This document shows, piece by piece, positions 18,726 through 31,757 of a stretch of DNA of 64,000 nt (the first letter of the stretch is position 1; each line of letters opens with the position of its first letter). The translations under genes and the position numbers were made by a program. The notes under the pieces were generated by a model that worked only from the letters and a program-made list of their open reading frames with translations, was not told where the DNA came from and searched no databases. This DNA is from Mauremys mutica (lineage: Eukaryota > Chordata > Testudines > Geoemydidae): the NCBI RefSeq assembly GCF_020497125.1, contig NC_059081.1, forward strand, positions 15,533,105 to 15,597,104, written 5' to 3'.

Positions 18726-21700
18726 TTCTCTCTCTTTTTTTACTCAGGCTACTAAGGAGGGAGCAGACTGAGGGATGAGCATGGTTCTATTCACGGATAG
18801 TCTTTTAGCATTCTTTTGCTTGTTTTAGCCAATGGGGTAGTCACTCAGGGCAAAGAATGGGTGCAGCTTACTATAATTTATAACTTCAAATAAATACTAA
18901 GACTTTTTTTGCACATGCAGAAGATTGTTTCTGAACAAGTTTGCAAACATCTGAGGCAAGAAAGGTGTTGTGACAACCCACATTCTTTGATACAAACAAA
19001 CCACATGGGCCTCATGGGATCTTAGAAGGGTCTTTCAGCACCAAAAGCAGAAGCCTTTACTGCCCAAGCCAAAGGAGAACTCCCTTAGCGGTGAGACAGT
19101 AAATAATAGGTTGGATACTTAATAAGAGAAGTCACTCAAAGGAGTCACATTCTCTCTTTCCCTCATACTCATACAAGGGCAGTATATTTCATACTTCCCC
19201 AAGTCAGACAAGGCCATCCCAAATGTCTAAGGTCCATAAGAGTCCTAACCCAATGCTTTTGACTTGTGTGTTATATGTATATGTCAGACATGATCCAACA
19301 TAATGTACACGGCTGCCTGTGAGCATATTTATAGGTAATGCAAGGAAAATCACTCTCTCTGTCCTATAACAATACATACAGCATACTCCTTGAACCAATC
19401 TTCACAATTTTTGCCTTTTATTTTTTTGTAATTTCCTTTCCACAATTTAGCACCTGAGAAAATATAAAGACCTCTTCTTGCTCAGGTCCAGTCTTATGAA
19501 AGAAGTCAGTTTAAATACTCCAATTTAGCACATGTGCCTTGAACAACTGTGAAACACTGCACAAGGGCAGGGTGAGGAAAGCAATAGGCAAGCAGTCACT
19601 TTTATGCTATTAATGTAAATATTTGGACTAGATCTTACTCTCACTTCATGAGTACAACCCCACTTAATTCAAACCAAGTTGCATACACATTAAATGAGAT
19701 GGGAATTTGACCTCAGAGCTTTCAGTTCCTGACACTTCACCAACAATTAATGTTCAGTCCAGAACAGATGGACTAGCACAGCTCCCCTATGTGGTAGTGA
19801 GGACTGCTAATCCCACTTTTTGTATTGTAAAAAAAACACAGTTTAACCACTTCATAGGTGCCAATATGTAGGTGTCATTTTGTTGTACTTACTGCATACA
19901 GATCACACTTCACACCCCACAAAAAAATTAAGATATATGGCTCTGTGAGTCCAATATTGGTGGACAGAATTCTTAAGAGTGAATTCCAGCATAACAAACC
20001 CTTTTTCTCCACTTTCACCAATAGACATAAGCAATTTAAAATTTGGAGAAACACATAATTATCTTCACACTTAAACTAACAGAAAGGACTAGGAGAGGCA
20101 GAGTTGTACTGAGGAAACCTGATTTCGAATCACATTGCCTTCAAAGGTTAACTTTCATTGCCTCACCACCAAAAGAGGGCAGATTTTCAGAGTCTTGCAC
20201 ATCAGTTTTCCTGACCGCAGCAGAAATCAATGACAAAATCAGGATACAAATGTACTCGACTCCAGATTTTTAAAGCATGGCTGGGAACAAAGAGCACAAA
20301 AGCAACCCACTCTTGGAGAATCCTTAGGCCCAGCACCTCTACTCTAGGTCAAGAGAAGGCTCAGCTGACTCAGTGTCTTCCAGGTACCAACCTAGACCCA
20401 CAAGCCAAAACTGCCTACAGCTTTTTTTTCTGCAGCTTCTTCTGACTCATTGCAACTGGTTAAACACATATCGAAGCTGCTCCTGGCCCCCGCTGTAGGT
20501 GCATGGCTTACTAGGAACGTCTAGATCATTAGCTTCACACCACCACCTCTTGGTGCAGAAATTTGGGTTATAACATCAAATTCCATTAAAGGAACCTGAG
20601 TGATGAGACCAGAGTTGAACTGAGTTCTCGGGGAACTGAGTGGAAGAGGTCTCGGAGGCTATCCCAACAATCAGCCCCTTTTGTAACACTATATAAAGTA
20701 TTATCATGTTCTAGAAATTAATTGGGGCCCAATCCTATTGCTCTTGCTTATGTGAAAATCCTGCTGATTATAGTGGGACATTTCTGGTGAATAAGGGCCC
20801 CAGTTATTGGACCTTTCTTCTGGAAGTCATTATAAAAAACAAGTAATACAACCTTTGTCAGCCATCAGATAATGGAACTTAATAGCTGTTTAAAATAGTG
20901 ACTACCAATTAAAATATGTATGCTAAGAAAAAAAGAGTAGTCATCCCCAGTGAATTGTGCATATCACTACTTCGAGGGAATGACTTTAACAAACAGATGC
21001 TAGAAATCACAATCATAGTTCTTTGTACATAGGGCACTAAACACTGTTTGGGAGGGGAAAGATTATGGTATTCCAAGCATCTTTCTTTGCTGAAACAAAT
21101 ATTGTTGGGTAACAAAAAGGAAACATTTTAAATACCCTCAGGCAAGAGAGTATTGTAAGAGAAAGACCAATATAAAGAAATGTAGAGATGAGAGACCGGA
21201 TGCTTCTTCCATGCCACTATAGAGCAGGAGTGACTCCACTGAAGTCAATGGCCTACCAAAGGCCTTCCTGAGAAGCAGTAAAAGGCAGAGGCACCAACTG
21301 GAGTAAGCATGTTAAGGGGAAACCAACTACCACAGACGTGAGAAATAATAGGCTTTTGGTACTGACAGCTAGTCTGCTGTTGATCAGATAAGGAAAATCC
21401 TAAAGCAGTAAGAAAAAGTAAAATTAAAAGTTAAATATATTGACCCAGGATAAAGAAATAACTCTTCCTCTCTCTCCAGAGCATCAGATGAGGCAGAATA
21501 TTTTAAAGAAAAGAATTGACTTTCTGAGTAAAGTTTAGGCTCTGGGCTGGTGAACTGCAGATACTGCATAGATATAAATTAATCCAGGAAATGCTTTTCT
21601 TTAAAAAATGAGTTCTGTGACTGTAGAAAGATAATATTTGTCCACAAGTTCAACATAAAGGCTTGTGAAAAGATGGGATGAGGGTAGATTGTTCCTCTCA

Positions 21701-22690
21701 TAGGATTGGTCCAAAGAGATACAGCCTCAAATGGCTCTACTAGCCAGTTAAGTTTCCTGGTAAATAGCTCAGCTGAATAAAAAAGCCAAATCCATAACGT
21801 TCTGCTGTGTCAATGTCTGCATTTAATTTCTGTTGAACTCAGTCCCAAAGGGAAAGGGCATAACTTTCTGTCAGACTGGGTTCATGAAAACAGGTATTAT
21901 ATGGCAGCACAGCAATTTCCTAAGTGTCTCATGAGGGATAAGGAAAAGCAGCACCTCGTGGATGAACCCCTTTTAGTTTCATATGCAGGAATGGTATTCT
22001 GGCGCTTGGTGGTTTTGTTTGCATCGATTAGTGTAGGTGAGCTTCGCAGCTATGTGATCATATAAAAAATAAAACCTTCTAAAATTAAAATTTGTAGAGA
22101 CAGGACATGACACAGAGACGTCATGTTCAGGCTGCGGAAAGAGCTTGAGTCAGTCCAGGGCCTTGAGTTAGTCCCTTAAGCTAAGTCCCATTCGCCTAGA
22201 AATAAGATCTTGCAAAACTTCAGTGAAAATATTATATGGATGGTATTTCAGGGGGAAAGTGATATAAACTGTTATCTCAAAAATACACAAGGAGGATAGG
22301 AATAAAGAGTACCTCTACCCAGCGAGAAAAACTCCACAGCTGCCCCAGGTCAGCTGACTTGGGCTCATGGGGATCAGGCTCTGGACTGAAAAGTTGCTGT
22401 ATAGACATTAGTCTGGGACCCTGCAAGAATGTACACAGCATTTTTTAGCCCCGTGAAACCAAGTCAGCTGAACCGGATCAGCCATGGGTCTGTTATCCCT
22501 GGGTAGATGTACCCAAAGATGCTCAAGCTTTATGGCTTGCCTGTACAGGGCTGCTTTCCAAATTTAGGTTCTTTCCAATCACAGTTTATTGATTGATGGA
22601 GCACTGATTGACTGACCACATGCAAATCCTTTTAGCCCTGGTCAGGAGTGCTTATGAGAATTTCATATTCAGCATCTTAAAAGAATTATC
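18726..22690. other. Intron, no gene seen
   Basis: About 4 kb of ordinary AT-rich intron. Short motifs such as GAAGTCAATGG (21244) and GGGGCCCAATCCTATTGC (20725) look like scraps of old amniote interspersed repeats. No exon, TIR pair or RNA gene noticed. Confidence 0.55.
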
Positions 22691-22695
22691 TATAT

Positions 22696-22882
22696 TATAT
22701 ATAGAAGAATAGGGTTGGAAGGGACCTCAGAAGGTCATCTAGTCCAACCCTCTGCTCAAAGCAGGACCAATCCCTGGACAGATCTTTACCCCAGTTCCCT
22801 AAATGGCCCCCTCAAGGACTGAACTTACAACCCTGGGTTTAGCAGGCCAATGCTCAAACCACTGAGCTAGCCCCTCCCCCCT
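22696..22882 (-). mobile_element. Tortoise-type SINE: tRNA head, CR1 tail (antisense)
   Basis: Minus-strand order: GGGGCTAGCTCAGTGGTTTG (box A), AACCCAGGGTTGTAAGTTCA (box B region), a spacer, then GGTTGGACTAGATGACCTTC and TCCCTTCCAACCCTATTCTT, which is the CR1 3' end. A tRNA-like head with a CR1 tail allows mobilisation by the CR1 reverse transcriptase. This is the kind of SINE described in cryptodiran turtles (Cry I). Confidence 0.85.
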
Positions 22883-24829
22883 GCTCCCCACTTGGTGCTT
22901 GGCCACTCATCTCTACTCTGAATTAATTGTGGAGGTCTGATCCAGACATTCCATGTTGTAAATTCCAGGTCCTGTGGTCTATAAGCAGCATGGTCTGATG
23001 ACCAGAAAAGGGACCAAGGTGGTCCCAAGGATGCAGAATTTAGGATGGATTTGGCCGCAAACCCATGGAATGCCTTATAGACTATTGACCCACTACTTTG
23101 GTATTATTTTTAAATGACTGTATTTTTTTTTCTTAGAAGTTCTGAAAGAAATGTATGTAGACACATTATTGAAAAGCAGTTATATTAAAGAGAAGCCTTC
23201 ACTAGGTAAACATAACACATTTGCAAGCTCTCCTGAACTATGACTGAGGAGCAAACAGTACAGTTCAGGAGGCAGGGATATGCTCTCTGATCCTGGGCGA
23301 GTTGTGCACCAGGCTGGGCCCTTAGCATAGCCGGAAATCTGGTTGAACTGACACTAGCCACCAATGTCCCCAATGGATGATTACTTTGGACTGCAATCAC
23401 CAGAGGTCTCAGAGACATGATGGCCATGTCCCTCAACCCCCAGCCATGCCCCCTATGCTAGCCACAGGGAATGGAATTGTTTAAGAGCCACTACACCAGC
23501 TCTATGCTGCCAGAGGTTCCCCTTTATGCTAGAGTGATTCACAGATCCATATATTTTAAGGTCTAGAAGGGACCATTAGATCAACCATTTTAACACTGGC
23601 TAATCCTCCTGTGGATAGCTATGCTGGGTTTTGGGCTGCTGACAGTACAGTATAAAACATTCTCAATACAGCAGAGATGTAGGGACATGATACCTATATA
23701 ATGTGCCTCAATCTCTCAAACCAATTTCACCAACCACTGCCTTGTGTTGCAGTTACTTTTTTTGGTATTTAACAATGTTGGCCTTTGCCAATACAGCTCA
23801 GAAAATACATCTGGCTTTCTTCCAGAAAGTAAGCTTAGTTTATTCTTGTCATTTTTTTTTCTGAGCCATATGTCATTTCTGGCTCACTCTGGCCCTGATC
23901 TGACTATAAAGCTCTCTTTGGCTATGTAATGTAATACCGTAGAATGATACAATTGGCAACATTCTACATTACCTCTTTGCAACTTTATTACACTCAACAT
24001 TTAATAATGCTCCAGATGTTTCTGATCTCTACCAAGACCCAGATTAATGTTAAATAATGTTCCAGATATTTATTGTCTAGTTTGACTTTGTACATCCAGT
24101 AAAGGTAGAAAAATAATAAATATGAGACCTTTCCCCCTCTTCCTTGTTACTCTGGACCTCCCACCCAAAGTATTATAAGGAAATCTCTGTAACATACTAC
24201 GCTTTAGAGACAGCCAAAATCTCAATCAAGATGATTATGATGATGGAGCCCAGGGTCAAACCACAATAGAAAGAAAACATTTATGTGGTATTAGATACAG
24301 GAAATGAATTCTCTATAAATTCAATTCATATACAGATATTTTGTTCATCTGAGGTTTACAATTTAAAGGTTCATCATTTAGCAAAGCCATTTTCTTTAAA
24401 GTAGAATTGGGAACATGGGTTAGGAAAAGAGAATAATTTTACATTAATAGAACATTATTCAAAAACACATCTGCAGCAATTATTTAGTTGTATAAACTCA
24501 CAATCCCTCCTGTAATTAACACAACCAGAAACAATTCACAGCTTTCTTTTTAAAGGCTTCTAAGTTGCACAATTTTTATTGTTAATCAATATGCATGAAA
24601 GCCTTTAAGGCATAACTTCTTTTGCAAGCATGTATAAAACTGGGCAGGATACTGAAACAATAGCATTGCTCTAACATGCTGAGTTAGTATAGTAACTTGG
24701 TTTGGTAAATCTTATTAGAAAACTGAATTTTTCCATCTTCTTCTTAGAATTATCAGTAACTTTTAATGTTCTGCCTTCCCTTTTTCCCTGTAATGACTAC
24801 ACACAGCCTTGCAACCAACAATGGATGGA
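22883..24829. other. Intron with a small CR1-like scrap
   Basis: Mostly unremarkable. At about 23545-23605 (ATTTTAAGGTCTAGAAGGGA, CCATTAGATCAACCATTTTA) a diverged CR1-type 3' end is visible on the minus strand. No gene. Confidence 0.55.
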
Positions 24830-25520
24830 GAATTCACCACTCCCTAGGTAACCCATTCCAGTACTTCACCACCCTCCTAGTGAAATACTTTTTCCTAATA
24901 TCCAACCTAGACGTCCCCACTGCAACTTGAGACCATTGCTCCTTGTTCTGTCATCTGCCTCCACTGAGAACAGCCTAGCTCCATCCTCTTTGAAACCCCC
25001 CTTCAGGTAGTTGAAGGCTGCTATCAAATCCTCCCTCACTCTTCTCTTCCACAGACTAAATAAACCCAGTTCCGTCAGCATCTCCTCATAAGTCATATGC
25101 CCCAGCCCCTTTATCATTTTCATTGCCTTCCACTGGACTCTCTTCAATTTGTCCACATCCTTTCTGTAGTGGGGGGACCAAAACTGGATGCAATACTCCA
25201 GATGTGGCCTCGATCTGCTGGGAACTCTCCTACTAATGCAGCCCAATATGCCGTTAGCCTTCTTGGCAACAAGGGCACACCATTGACTCATATCCAGCTT
25301 CTCATCCACTGTAATCCCCAGATCTTTTTCTGCAGAACTGCCACTTAGCCAGTCGATTCCTAGCCTGTAGCAGTGCATGGGATTCTTCCATTCTAAGTGC
25401 AAGACTCTGCACTTGTCCTTGTTGAACCTCATCAGATTTGTTTTGGCCAAAACCTCCAATTTGTCTAGGTCACTCTGGACCCTATCCCTACCCTTCAGCA
25501 TATCTACCTCTCCCCTCAGT
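24830..25520 (-). pseudogene. CR1 LINE fragment (RT end and C-terminus)
   Basis: The frame 25501-24866 is open for 211 codons with [47 protein letters not shown] and [19 protein letters not shown], all from the CR1 ORF2 C-terminal half, about 80% like the copy at 16300-17000 by eye. Both ends are truncated; no 3' UTR tail is seen, so it was cut at both sides or rearranged. Compared with the copy at 16580, the LYSALA(V) stretch before PHLEYC is missing. Confidence 0.85.
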
Positions 25521-28040
25521 TTGAGTCATGAATCAATACAGAGAATACATTCCAGGTAACAATATTCAGGAACAAATGGGTATGTAGAAAAGCAAGGCAA
25601 ATCTTTCCAAGATTGTTGGGCCACGAAGCTGTAAAGGTTCCTACTGAAACTACTTTTCCCAGGGCTGAAACCAACTACAAAACTATAGTTTCAATGAATT
25701 TATATACATTTGAACTGGACTAAACCAGTTCATTAATATGCCATAGCAGAAGTGGCACGAGGCCTCAACTCTGATGTCATAAAAGAATTCTGAACTCAGA
25801 GAAATAAATATTGTGATGGAAAATGTTATTTCCACAGCATAGATACAGAGAAGTTAGATTAAAAAAAACCAAAACACTCTTTCTGGAAGGTTGTAACATA
25901 ATACTACTGTATTTTGACAAAGCCAGAACACAAATGCACAGGACCCAAAAGCAGGAAGAGGTAACTAACTGAGGTAATAATGGCTAGGTATTAGGACACT
26001 GGCTGCCAGAATCAGTCACTCAGAAGGGCAAGGATAGAAGGTTTTTGGTTCCTGCACCTCTGCCCAACTTTTTCAGCTGAGACAGACTTCTTAACTAAAA
26101 AGAGGTACTTCTCCCTTGGGAAACAAGTGAAAATGGATTTTGATGAGATGCTTTGAACTTTCCTGGTAATGTAGTATGGGCTAAACTAATCCAATACATA
26201 GGAGAGTTACCATGTGGTTTCCACTATGTGACTTGCTCTGTATAAACTCCATGAACCTAAAATTGATTTAAAGCAGTTTCTTCTTCAAGTTTGTGGCTCA
26301 CCAAATACAGGAAATTATATATAACATGTACAGAAAATTCACAGATGAAGGTAACTTCTGCTGGTTTGTGAATGCTACTCAAAGTCAAAGTTAGGCTTCT
26401 GCAGTTTGAGTTGAGTTTACACAGTGCTGTAATATTCAGTGATACAAACATGTCTACGTGCACTGATGCAAACTCTTGACTAAGGGTCCCTCCAGGCAGA
26501 AGATCCATCAGTGGGACATTACAGCAGTACATGTTGTCTTCTCCCTCTCTTTGATGAGGATGCCTCAGGGAAAAGTGCGGGGGTACTCTGCAAGAAGAGG
26601 CTTAGTCTGGGCAGACAGGGCACATGGTGATGCCAAACATTTCATTGCAGCCTCTGACAATGATGCATCGTCTTATGAAGCCTTCAATGAAAAAATAGAA
26701 ATACTGTTCCCTCACCACCACCTGGAGCGAAATCATGAGTGAAAGCATGCAGCAGAACTATAATAAATACATAATAAATAATACAATAATAATAATAATA
26801 ATATATTAATAGGTATAATTAAAAACAACTAAATATCAAGTCCCTAAAATTGACACACCCCTCAAAATGCATTCACAGGAAAATTTCTAATGACGTTTCT
26901 TTCTAAGCATTTACAAACAAAACTGGACTTTGACTGAAAAACCCAAGTTTAAAGAAGAAATATTGGCACTGAAGAGAATCATCAATTTTTCCATAACACT
27001 GCACTCCCTTCTAACAGATTGAGGGTAGCACAGAGCAATATTTATTGACTTATAACACTGAAATATAAAATGAAGGATTTGATAAATGGTACAATTAAAA
27101 GCTTTGTTAGTTACACTTTTAATTATTTGTAATTATGGATACTGAATGAGCCCAGATGACATAACACTTCCAGCATCTACTTTGTTAAACATTGCCATTT
27201 GCAGCCCATAAACATGTAGAAAGGTGATAAACTTCAAAAGACAGGTATACTCCTGCTGTGGTTTAGGAGCTGTAAAAGATATGCCTGGTATACTTTTAAT
27301 AAAAGGCTTTAGTCTTATGTGGAGCTTCTCACCATACAGCCTGTCCTGTGACTGGTATTAAATATTACCTTCACTGATTTTGCGGTGCTGTATATGCAGG
27401 AAAATGAATATAGCAACAACTTAAAAACTGATGGTATCTGTAGCTCCCTGACTGTTTTTGAGTAATTCCATGGCCTAGATAACAATGGGAAATAAAAAAC
27501 GCATTTATGAAGTGGTATGGTATAGTTATAATCCATTTGCGTAAGTACCCATAAGTTTCATACATCATGCTGCCTTTGTGATTCACAGCATTTAAGGACT
27601 CTATTGCTCTAGTTCTTGTCTGAATGATTATGGTCTCACAATTACTTCCCCTGGTCAATGTCTCTATTTTCTTTCAGAGTCATTGTGAAGCTTCAGTATC
27701 GCACAAGTCCATGATTTTCCCTCGACTGCCTGGATAGAAAGCATTTTTTAAAAGGAGTCACTTATAAGTCATTATGCTGCTAGGAAAAGTGCATTGTCTG
27801 AATACGGATGTGGGGGACTTTTTCTTTTCATATTTTTATTTATGTTTGTGCTGGTAAGAGAAACACTTCTCTCATATGAACCAAGTTAAGCCCTATCTTA
27901 GCTGAACTGAGTCAAGCCCTGGTCTATGTTTAAAATTTAGATCAACCTATCTATGTCAAATCATGTTCCCCTGTGATACCAGTCCTGCTTTGAGGACTTA
28001 GGATAATCAGTATGTTCAGACATGGTTTGAATAAGCATTT
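25521..28040. other. Intron; one unassigned ORF, (AAT)n tract
   Basis: Contains an AAT-rich simple repeat (about 26760-26805). A plus-strand frame at 26476-26742 and a minus-strand frame at 26532-26257 are open for about 90 codons each; neither resembles a family I know and they have no clear splice sites, so I do not call them genes. Confidence 0.5.
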
Positions 28041-28295
28041 TGGGCCAGATTTTCAAAGGTATTTAGGCATCTGAAGATGCAGCTAGGCAACAAGTATGAT
28101 ATTCAAAGGTGCCCAAGCAGCAAAGAATCCTGTGGCACCTTATAGACTAACAGACGTTTTGCCACAGGATTCTTTGCTGCTCCTACAGAACCAGACTAAC
28201 ACGGCTACCCCTCTGAAAGGTGCCCAAGCAAGTTAGGTGGCTAACTCCCATGTTTGAAAATCCCACTTGGCATCTATCTACATCTTTAGGCCCTA
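28041..28295. repeat. Inverted-repeat interspersed element, interrupted
   Basis: Left part GGGCCAGATTTTCAAAGGTA with TTTAGGCATCTGAAGATGCA and right part (inverted) CCTAAAGATGTAGATAGATG with GTGGGATTTTCAAACATG are imperfect inverted copies, the pattern of a common amniote MITE. A retroposon fragment (28116-28216) sits in the middle. Confidence 0.5.
28118..28212 (+). mobile_element. Penelope-type retroposon with inverted 5' end
   Basis: Flanked by a 15-bp direct repeat AAAGGTGCCCAAGCA (about 28106-28120 and 28217-28231 region). Its 3' part is the family tail ACTAACACGGCTACCCCTCT. Its 5' part is an inverted copy: AGCAGCAAAGAATCCTGTGG at 28116 pairs with CCACAGGATTCTTTGCTGCT ending at 28181, a perfect 22-bp inverted repeat with a 22-base loop. 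This is the layout left by twin priming during reverse transcription. Confidence 0.65.
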
Positions 28296-29855
28296 AACCA
28301 TCTGTGGGGACTTACAGGGCAGCAGACCCTCAGGTAATTCTAATTCACAATCACTTGCAGCTGCTAAAGGAACACATGCAGGCTCAAGTGACTTATGATA
28401 CCAGGGAATCCAGAAACCTAGTTCTAAAATTAATTTGGAAGAAGCTTAATTGGAATTGCTATATTTGACTTCAACCAGAACAGGGCAGAGCTAGATACTA
28501 TTAACATATCTAATAGTGGAACGACTGTGCTAGAATTTGATGAAGTGACAGACTGATTAGGCCTGAAGAGTTGTAATAAAAAAGAGTCTTTCCTAAACTG
28601 GAACACACTAATTAGAGACAACATGCAATTAAGAAGAAAGTTGAATTAAGTACTTTAAATAATAGTAACTTTTCCAAAAAGTTTTCAAGAGCAATTGTAG
28701 TGTATCAGGAATTTTCAGACTATTTAATCAATTTTTCAAGGATATTTTTGAAATATCTGTCAAGGGCTTTCCAGCTATTGTCAGAACTTTCAAATAAAAA
28801 GGCAATTTAGACACAAGATGCCTCAATAACATTTAGCTTTCATAAAATGCTTTTCCCAAGCACAACATTTTAAACTATTAATCTTCTTATTTATGTTACA
28901 GAAGCACCTGGAGGCCCCAACACTGGAGCGCTTTTGTATTAGGTACTGTGCATACACATATTAAAAGACTGTAAGCTCTTCATTCTAGTGACTATGGAAA
29001 TAGACAAGACTCAAACTGTGGGAGAAAGGAAGTATAATAATACCCATTTACATATAGAGATCTGAAATACCGAGAGATTAAAAGACTTCTAAGTCACACA
29101 GGACGTCTCCGTGGCACACATACCTCCCAACTGCCCCACATTGTGAAGGACATCCCACATTGAGCTCCAATTTTTAAAGGTGCCCAGTGTTGCCATTGCA
29201 AAGTCCCAGAGGGGAAGCAGTTCCGGGGTGGGGCGGGGGGGCGGGGAGAGGACAGGTAGGATTGACAGTGACTGGCAAGCTCTGCACCCAGTGCAGTCTT
29301 GCAAAATTGGAGCACTGGCAAATAGGTTTAGGTGGGCAGGCTGTTAACAGCATCAGAGTCTCTGGTAGGTCAGTCAGGGTGCCAGTCAAGGTGGGGCAGC
29401 GGAGGTGGTCACTGGGCCAGTTGTTTGTTGTCATCTCAAGATAGAATGTCTGCTGAGGAATCTATTCAGCACACGGGTGGGACAGATTCTGGGGAGGAGG
29501 GCATTGCAAAGACCTGGAGGGGAATTGTTCTTTTGTCTAAAATATACAGCATACTGCACCCACATTGGAAACTTTCTGAAAAACTTCAAATCCTTTTTAA
29601 TTTCATTTTGTCAAGTTATATTGACAAAGTGTGCTGAGGGATCCATTACACTAGTGATCTAGCAGAAGAAATCTATCAGCTAATAGATTTTCACAGCACA
29701 CATGAAAAATAAGGAGCAAATTGACTTTTTTTTTCCAATATAAGGTCCAGCATGTTTGTACATCTATATAATGTTTAATAAAACAGTATGTTCAATACAA
29801 AACTTGATGTTCCTCATTATGTCCCTTATTTCAAGGTGTGGTGTGTTCCTCATTG
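28296..29855. other. Intron with old SINE scraps and a G-rich tract
   Basis: At about 28890-29100 a MIR- or LINE-tail-like segment (GTACTGTGCATACACATATT, GAGATTAAAAGACTTCTAAG). A run of four G-tracts at 29225-29246 is listed separately. ORFs at 29089-29637 are in several overlapping frames and look like chance. Confidence 0.45.
29225..29246 (+). other. G-quadruplex motif
   Basis: GGGG-T-GGGG-C-GGGGGGG-C-GGGG: four G-tracts with one-base loops, a canonical quadruplex pattern. It is on the strand opposite to DPP10 transcription, so on the template strand of the gene. Confidence 0.7.
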
Positions 29856-29859
29856 TTAA

Positions 29860-30507
29860 GTTGAAGATTTTGTCACGGTGATATTTAATAAAAGTCATGA
29901 ACAGGTCACGGGCAATAAACAAAAATTCATGGAGCCCATGACCTGTCCACGATTTTACCAAAAATAATTGGGGGCAGGGCTAAGTGGGGGAGAGGAATGG
30001 AGTCCCATGGATGGGGGAGGTGACTGAAAGGCCATGGTGGAGACACAGTCCCAGGTCCAGCTGCTGCAGCAGGGGGCACAGCGGAGGATGCACAGACCCC
30101 GCTCTGGAGCTGGCCGCTATGCTGGACAGGGGTGTGCATCCCCAGCTGCAGCTCCTGCCAACCCCCAGCTGCAGCCATAGGAGGGGAGGAGCAGCGCACA
30201 GCCCTGGGATGCCGCAAGTGGGATGCAGGGCCCCAGCGGAATCCATGGGGCTGGTGTTCAGCCACAGGGGGTGCATAGGCCTCACTCTGGAGCTGGAGGA
30301 CAGGGGCATACAGATCAGCTGCAACCACCACACCTTGTAAGCTGCAGGGTCCTGGTTCCAGCCATCCAGCCTCTGTTGCAGCAGGGCAGGGGCGCACAGT
30401 TCCGCCTCCAACCCCGGATTCAGCTGCCAACAGCTGAAGAAGTCGCGGAGGTTCAGTAAAGTCACGGAATCTGTGACTGCCATGACCTCTGTGACTAAAT
30501 CATAGCG
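29860..30507. mobile_element. piggyBac-like MITE with TTAA duplication
   Basis: TTAA lies at 29856-29859 and 30508-30511. The ends read inward GAAGATTTTGTCACGG and ATGATTTAGTCACAGA, partly matching inverted repeats. Subterminal segments rich in GTCACGG/CATGACC repeat. The core is GC-rich with several overlapping frames that I consider non-coding. Confidence 0.5.
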
Positions 30508-30511
30508 TTAA

Positions 30512-31024
30512 TCATTGTCACTAACTTTGAGTGTCATTATCTCTCATTTCAAAGTCCAGAGGTTGAGAGATCTGGTGGGAAAGCCAACTCCTTTTTCTTG
30601 TAAGTATCATGTTTGTTAGATGAGTAAATTTTGGCAGAGAGCTTAAGTGACTTGGCCAAGGCCACAGAAGACATTAATGTCGAGATTAGACTTCAGAAGC
30701 AGAGCTGGGTAAAACTTTTTGGACAGTTTATTCATCAAAATATGCAGTTTTGGCCACCTAAATTTGGAATGAATTCACTGAGTAGTTTCAGCAAAAAAAA
30801 CCCAAAACAAACAAAAAAGAAACACCAAACAAAAACCACACCAGACTAGACTCACAAGGGACCATACTCGTCATCCCCTAGAGACCACTGTTTAGAGCGC
30901 TTACCTGGGATTTGGGAGCTCCACGTTCAGTTTCCTACTCTGAAAAATTCAGAGAAGGGGTGTACTAGGTTTCTCATCTCTCAAAAGAGTACTTGAAGCA
31001 CTGGGCTATAGGATATTCTGGTGT
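30512..31024. other. Intron with MIR-like scrap
   Basis: At 30605-30715 GAGCTTAAGTGACTTGGCCA and AGGCCACAGA resemble the MIR core. Nothing else recognised. Confidence 0.45.
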
Positions 31025-31029
31025 GGGTC

Positions 31030-31434
31030 TGTAATGGGGTTCATGGCATGCCCCTGCGTATTCAGCCCCTTGGCCCACTCCTCACAGACTCAGGGACACT
31101 CCAAGCTGGTGCAACACCCGCACTCTTTATTTGTGTCCATTTCCCACCACCAGTTTCCTACTATATACAGGCTATTTACAATGGCTTGGCCAGGTCAGCA
31201 ACAGCATATCAGGCTCCTACCTCTCCCTGAGTCCCCCTTCCCTCCTGGTCTCTGCCCCCCTCCCACCCTTTCACTCACTTCCTCCCAGCCTTATAGCTCC
31301 TACCAGATGAGGCTGGCAGGCTCAGTCAGTGATTAGGCAAACCTAGGCTATTTACCCAGCCCCAATCCATTTCCCCAGAATGGGGCTAGAGAGGCAGAGG
31401 CTGGCTGAGGCTTCCCCAGCAGCACCCTGTCACA
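31030..31434 (-). mobile_element. Solo LTR, 405 bp
   Basis: Begins TGTAATGGGG and ends CCCTGTCACA; flanks GGGTC (31025-31029) and GAGTC (31435-31439) are a 5-bp duplication with one mismatch. AATAAA reads on the minus strand near 31127, giving minus orientation. No internal retroviral sequence. Confidence 0.7.
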
Positions 31435-31522
31435 GAGTCTCTTCTCAGTGTCGAAGCTCTTCCACTTAGTATTAAATAATCACTGGGCCAGAGAGGGGAA
31501 AAGTGTGTAAGAAACTCTACAG

Positions 31523-31749
31523 AAGTGGTGGGCAACTTGCAGTCCGTGGGCCGCGAGACATTTTGTTTACATTGATCACCCGCAGGCACGGCTGCCTGCA
31601 GCTCCCTGTGGTCGCGGTTCATCGTTCCCGGCCAATGGGAGCTGCGGGAAGCAGTGGCCAGCACGTCCCTGGCAGTCGGTCAATGTAAACAAACTGCCTC
31701 ACAGCCCGCCAGCGGATTACCCTGACAGGCTGCAGGTAGCCCACCATTG
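31523..31749. mobile_element. hAT-type MITE, 227 bp
   Basis: Inward ends AAGTGGTGGGCAACTTGCAG and CAATGGTGGGCTACCTGCAG are inverted repeats; flanking 8-mers CTCTACAG (31515-31522) and TTCTACAG (31750-31757) differ at one base. Middle contains GGCCAATGGGAGCTGCGGGA. No coding capacity. Confidence 0.8.
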
Positions 31750-31757
31750 TTCTACAG

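Noticed and set aside
22696..22882. A tRNA gene
   Set aside because: The tRNA-like head is followed by a CR1 tail and the cloverleaf is incomplete; it is a SINE.
29927..30483. Two 167-codon minus-strand ORFs
   Set aside because: Overlap each other in different frames inside the GC-rich core of a TTAA-flanked MITE.
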